A stretch of 8,548 nucleotides of DNA from an uncultured Campylobacter sp. (GTDB lineage: Bacteria; Campylobacterota; Campylobacteria; Campylobacterales; Campylobacteraceae). Shown in pieces: positions 6,764 through 8,548 of the stretch. The DNA lies in the NCBI RefSeq assembly GCF_938045225.1, contig NZ_CALINL010000146.1, positions 1-8,548 on the forward strand, in the 5' to 3' direction. The number at the start of each line of letters is the position of its first letter. The first letter of the stretch is position 1. The notes below the pieces were generated by a model. It worked only from the letters and a program-made list of their open reading frames with translations. It had not been told where the DNA came from and made no database searches. The translations under genes were made by a program, and so were the position numbers.

Positions 6764-7312
6764 ATGCCGTTTTTAAAGAAAAAGAAATTTTGGTTTAACG
6801 TCCATTTGGTTTTAAGCCTAGCCTGTGTTTTGCCGCTGCTTATCGTCGCTCTTAGCGGCGCGGTCATATCCTATCACGACGAGATTATAGACCTTGCAAA
6901 CTCGCAAAAAACCTTCGTAGAGCAAGGCGAAAAAGAGCTTAGCACGGGAGAAATTTTAGATATTTTTAAAGCTAGGGAACCAAATTTTACGCTTAGCTAC
7001 TACAAGATTAACTCGGACGCAAATCACGCTCTAGGCGTATCCGGTACGAATGCTAAAGGCGAGTTTAAGTCGTATTTTATAAACCAATACACGGGCGAGA
7101 TAACGGGCGAAAATTTCGGCGATAAATTTATCGGACTAATGTTAAATTTACATACTAACTTAGGCCTTGGGCTTAGCGAAAACGAGACGCTACGGCTTAT
7201 AGGCAAGCATATCGTCGCGGTTTGCTCTATCGCTTTGGTTATCTTGGTTATATCTGGATTGATAATCTATTATCCTAATTTTAAAACTAAATTTATATTT
7301 GCCGTTGTATAA
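6764..7312 (+). CDS. PepSY/TM-helix inner-membrane protein, probably truncated
   Basis: A 182-residue membrane protein resembling the N-terminal half of PepSY-associated TM proteins (PiuB/FoxB type), some of which act in the inner membrane as ferric-siderophore reductases. TM1 is at about 13-37, beginning KFWFNVHLVLSL and containing the ALSG motif. A periplasmic PepSY-like segment follows (about 58-120, ending KSYFINQYTGEITGE), then LMLNLHTNLGLG (125-136) and TM2 (about 147-170, ending ISGLIIYYP). His14, His38, His130 and His149 lie near membrane faces and could bind heme, by family analogy. Typical relatives are roughly twice as long, with more helices; here the frame stops 12 residues after TM2. 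AAGGAG lies 4 bases before the ATG. The gap to the receptor is 87 bp, suggesting co-expression. It may be a naturally short form or a deletion product. Confidence 0.72.
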   Translation: MPFLKKKKFWFNVHLVLSLACVLPLLIVALSGAVISYHDEIIDLANSQKTFVEQGEKELSTGEILDIFKAREPNFTLSYYKINSDANHALGVSGTNAKGEFKSYFINQYTGEITGENFGDKFIGLMLNLHTNLGLGLSENETLRLIGKHIVAVCSIALVILVISGLIIYYPNFKTKFIFAVV

Positions 7313-7313
7313 T
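7308..7313 (+). promoter_or_regulatory. Candidate -10 box of fdhF
   Basis: TATAAT is an exact -10 hexamer 38 bases before the fdhF start codon. It overlaps the TAA stop of the PepSY gene (7310-7312). No convincing -35 lies 17-18 bases upstream; Campylobacter promoters often lack one. The call rests on the hexamer and its position. Confidence 0.4.
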
Positions 7314-7351
7314 AATCTCATAAATTTCAGTAATACCAGAAAGGAGCGAAA

Positions 7352-8548
7352 ATGGAAGAGATAGTAAAGACTACCTGTCCATATTGCGGTACGGGCTGCG
7401 GCATCGATCTTATCGTGCAAAACGGTAGAATCGTAGACGCCAAACCTAGCAAAGACCACCACGTAAACGACGGCGAGCTTTGCTTAAAAGGAATGTTCGG
7501 ATGGGAGTTCGTAAACTCTCCTAAACGCTTAAGCCGACCGATGATGAGAAAGCTAAACGGCGTCTACGACAAGCACGGCGAGCTTGAAGAAGTGAGTTTT
7601 GAGGAGGTTTATGATTTCCTCGCGGATAAATTTAAATCCACCGTCGAAAAATACGGCCCAAGCTCGATCATGGGCTTTAGCTCCGCGCGTTCAAATAACG
7701 AAGACAACTACGTTTTCCAGAAATTTTTCCGCGCCCAGGGCAGCAACAACGTCGATCACTGCGCCCGTCTTTGACACGCTCCTACAGTGGCAGGTCTTGC
7801 CAGCACGCTAGGAAACGGAACGATGACGAACGATTTGGTCGAATTTGCGACCGATACGGACGTATTTTTACTCATCGGTACCAACACGAGCGAGTGCCAC
7901 CCGATCATCGCTATGCAGATGCAGCGCGGCTTGCAACGCGGCGCTAAGATGATCGTCGTAGATCCAAAGCGCACCGATATGGCCAAAAAAGCCGATATTT
8001 TCTTGCAAATCCCGATCGGAGCGAATATCAAAACGCTAAATACGATGATGCATGTCATAATCGCCGAAAATTTGCAAGACAGCGAATTTATAGAAAAATA
8101 CTCCGAGGGATTCGAGTATCTAAAAGAGGCGGTTAAGGACTTTACCCCTGAGCGTTTCGAGCGCGAAACGGGCGTAAAAAAAGAACTCATCATAGAAGCC
8201 GCCAGACTCTACGGCAAAGCCGGCACGGCGGCGATTTGCTACACGATGGGCATAACGCAGTTTAGCGACGGTACCTCAAACGTATTTTCGCTATCAAATT
8301 TAGCCGTTTTAACGGGAAATTTGGGCAAAAAAGGCGCAGGCGTAAATCCACTGCGCGGTCAAAACAACGTCCAGGGCGCATGCGACATGGGCGCACTGCC
8401 TAACGTAATCCCGGCAGGCGCGGTCAATAGCCCTTACGCACAGGAGCAAGCGCGCAAAGTATGGCACTTTGAGCTAAATCCGGTTCCGGGCTTTAAGCTA
8501 ACGCAAGCACCCGATAAAATGGATAGCGGCGAGCTAAAAGTACTCTAC
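7352..8548 (+). CDS. fdhF: Formate dehydrogenase alpha subunit, selenocysteine-containing, FdhF type (partial)
   Basis: A molybdenum/tungsten bis-MGD enzyme that oxidises formate to CO2 or catalyses the reverse. 399 codons are visible, against 715 in E. coli FDH-H; the 3' end lies beyond the window. The N terminus binds a 4Fe-4S cluster through Cys9, Cys12, Cys16 and Cys44, with Lys46 as the electron-relay lysine. Codon 141 is TGA (7772-7774) in the context CARL-U-HAPTVAGL, matching the catalytic Sec-His pair of FdhF. The frame continues with DPKRTDMAKKAD, LTGNLGKKGAGVNP and RGQNNVQGACDMGALP, including Arg335, the equivalent of E. coli Arg333. A SECIS hairpin follows the TGA. There is no twin-arginine signal, so the enzyme should be cytosolic, as in formate-hydrogen lyase. 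AAGGAG lies 5 bases before the ATG. Translation needs SelA, SelB, SelC and SelD, none encoded here. Gene callers ignoring recoding will split it at 7774. Confidence 0.95.
7772..7813 (+). promoter_or_regulatory. UGA selenocysteine codon and bacterial SECIS element
   Basis: TGA at 7772-7774 is followed by an upper stem TGGCA (7788-7792) / TGCCA (7798-7802), perfectly paired, closing the loop GGTCT (7793-7797). A lower stem TCCTA (7780-7784) / TAGGA (7809-7813) pairs perfectly below an internal loop. The GGT of the loop, the SelB contact in known bacterial elements, begins 18 bases after the TGA; from memory this is the spacing and loop of E. coli fdhF. The element lies inside the coding region, so it also encodes residues 142-154. 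Confidence 0.9.

Noticed and set aside
7290..7351. Frameshift restoring a longer PepSY protein
   Set aside because: Translating the other two rightward frames after 7290 gives no PepSY/TM-like hydrophobic continuation, so a simple indel does not account for the short length.
7190..7462. 90-codon leftward frame across the PepSY-fdhF junction
   Set aside because: It covers conserved coding sequence of both genes in antisense and shows no domain pattern.
7352..7774. Truncated 140-residue formate dehydrogenase fragment or pseudogene
   Set aside because: The frame continues with FdhF homology after the TGA, the TGA sits at the catalytic Sec position, and a SECIS hairpin follows it.
7599..7811. 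Overlapping 70-codon rightward frame across the TGA
   Set aside because: It is out of frame with fdhF, has no recognisable protein features and lies wholly inside that gene.
7756..8193. 145-codon leftward frame opposite fdhF
   Set aside because: It is antisense to well-conserved fdhF coding sequence, Ser/Ile-rich without a family pattern: a shadow frame.

Overview
The window looks like a chromosomal segment of a comparatively GC-rich Campylobacter-type epsilonproteobacterium (Campylobacterota), in the style of the oral species around C. showae, C. rectus or C. curvus. This rests on the protein families, the very frequent AAATTT/TAAATTT strings in and between genes, and a gene set typical of that group. 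The species guess comes from recognition, not from a database comparison.

Layout. Positions 62-3387 hold four genes read leftwards: hemW (radical-SAM heme chaperone), tatB, tatC (twin-arginine export) and queA (queuosine tRNA modification). Spacing is tight (65 bp, 1-bp overlap, 25 bp), and a palindrome followed by a T-run beyond queA may end the transcript. Positions 3388-3647 are non-coding and hold several inverted repeats. Positions 3648-7312 form an iron-acquisition module: a PchR-like AraC-family regulator read leftwards, a divergent 116-bp control region with a Fur-box-like palindrome, then a TonB-dependent outer-membrane receptor and a short PepSY/TM inner-membrane protein read rightwards. 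The likely logic is that the receptor imports a ferric siderophore, the PepSY protein helps handle or reduce it at the inner membrane, and Fur plus the AraC protein control expression.

From 7352 to the window edge runs a formate dehydrogenase alpha subunit of the cytoplasmic FdhF (FDH-H) type. Its reading frame meets TGA at codon 141, exactly where FdhF carries its catalytic selenocysteine, and continues open and homologous to the last base (399 codons visible). A bacterial SECIS hairpin (stem TGGCA/TGCCA, loop GGTCT) starts 13 nt after the TGA; its GGT loop lies 18 nt after it. I therefore annotate one selenoprotein gene, not two fragments or a pseudogene.

Points most worth a second look: the selenocysteine codon with its SECIS; the lack of a Tat signal on this FdhF, which implies a cytosolic enzyme; the PepSY gene, which stops abruptly after its second membrane helix with its stop codon inside a TATAAT box 39 bp before fdhF; the array of TGATAA half-sites in the divergent control region; and the nested hairpin upstream of hemW. 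I found no tRNA, rRNA, CRISPR array or insertion sequence.
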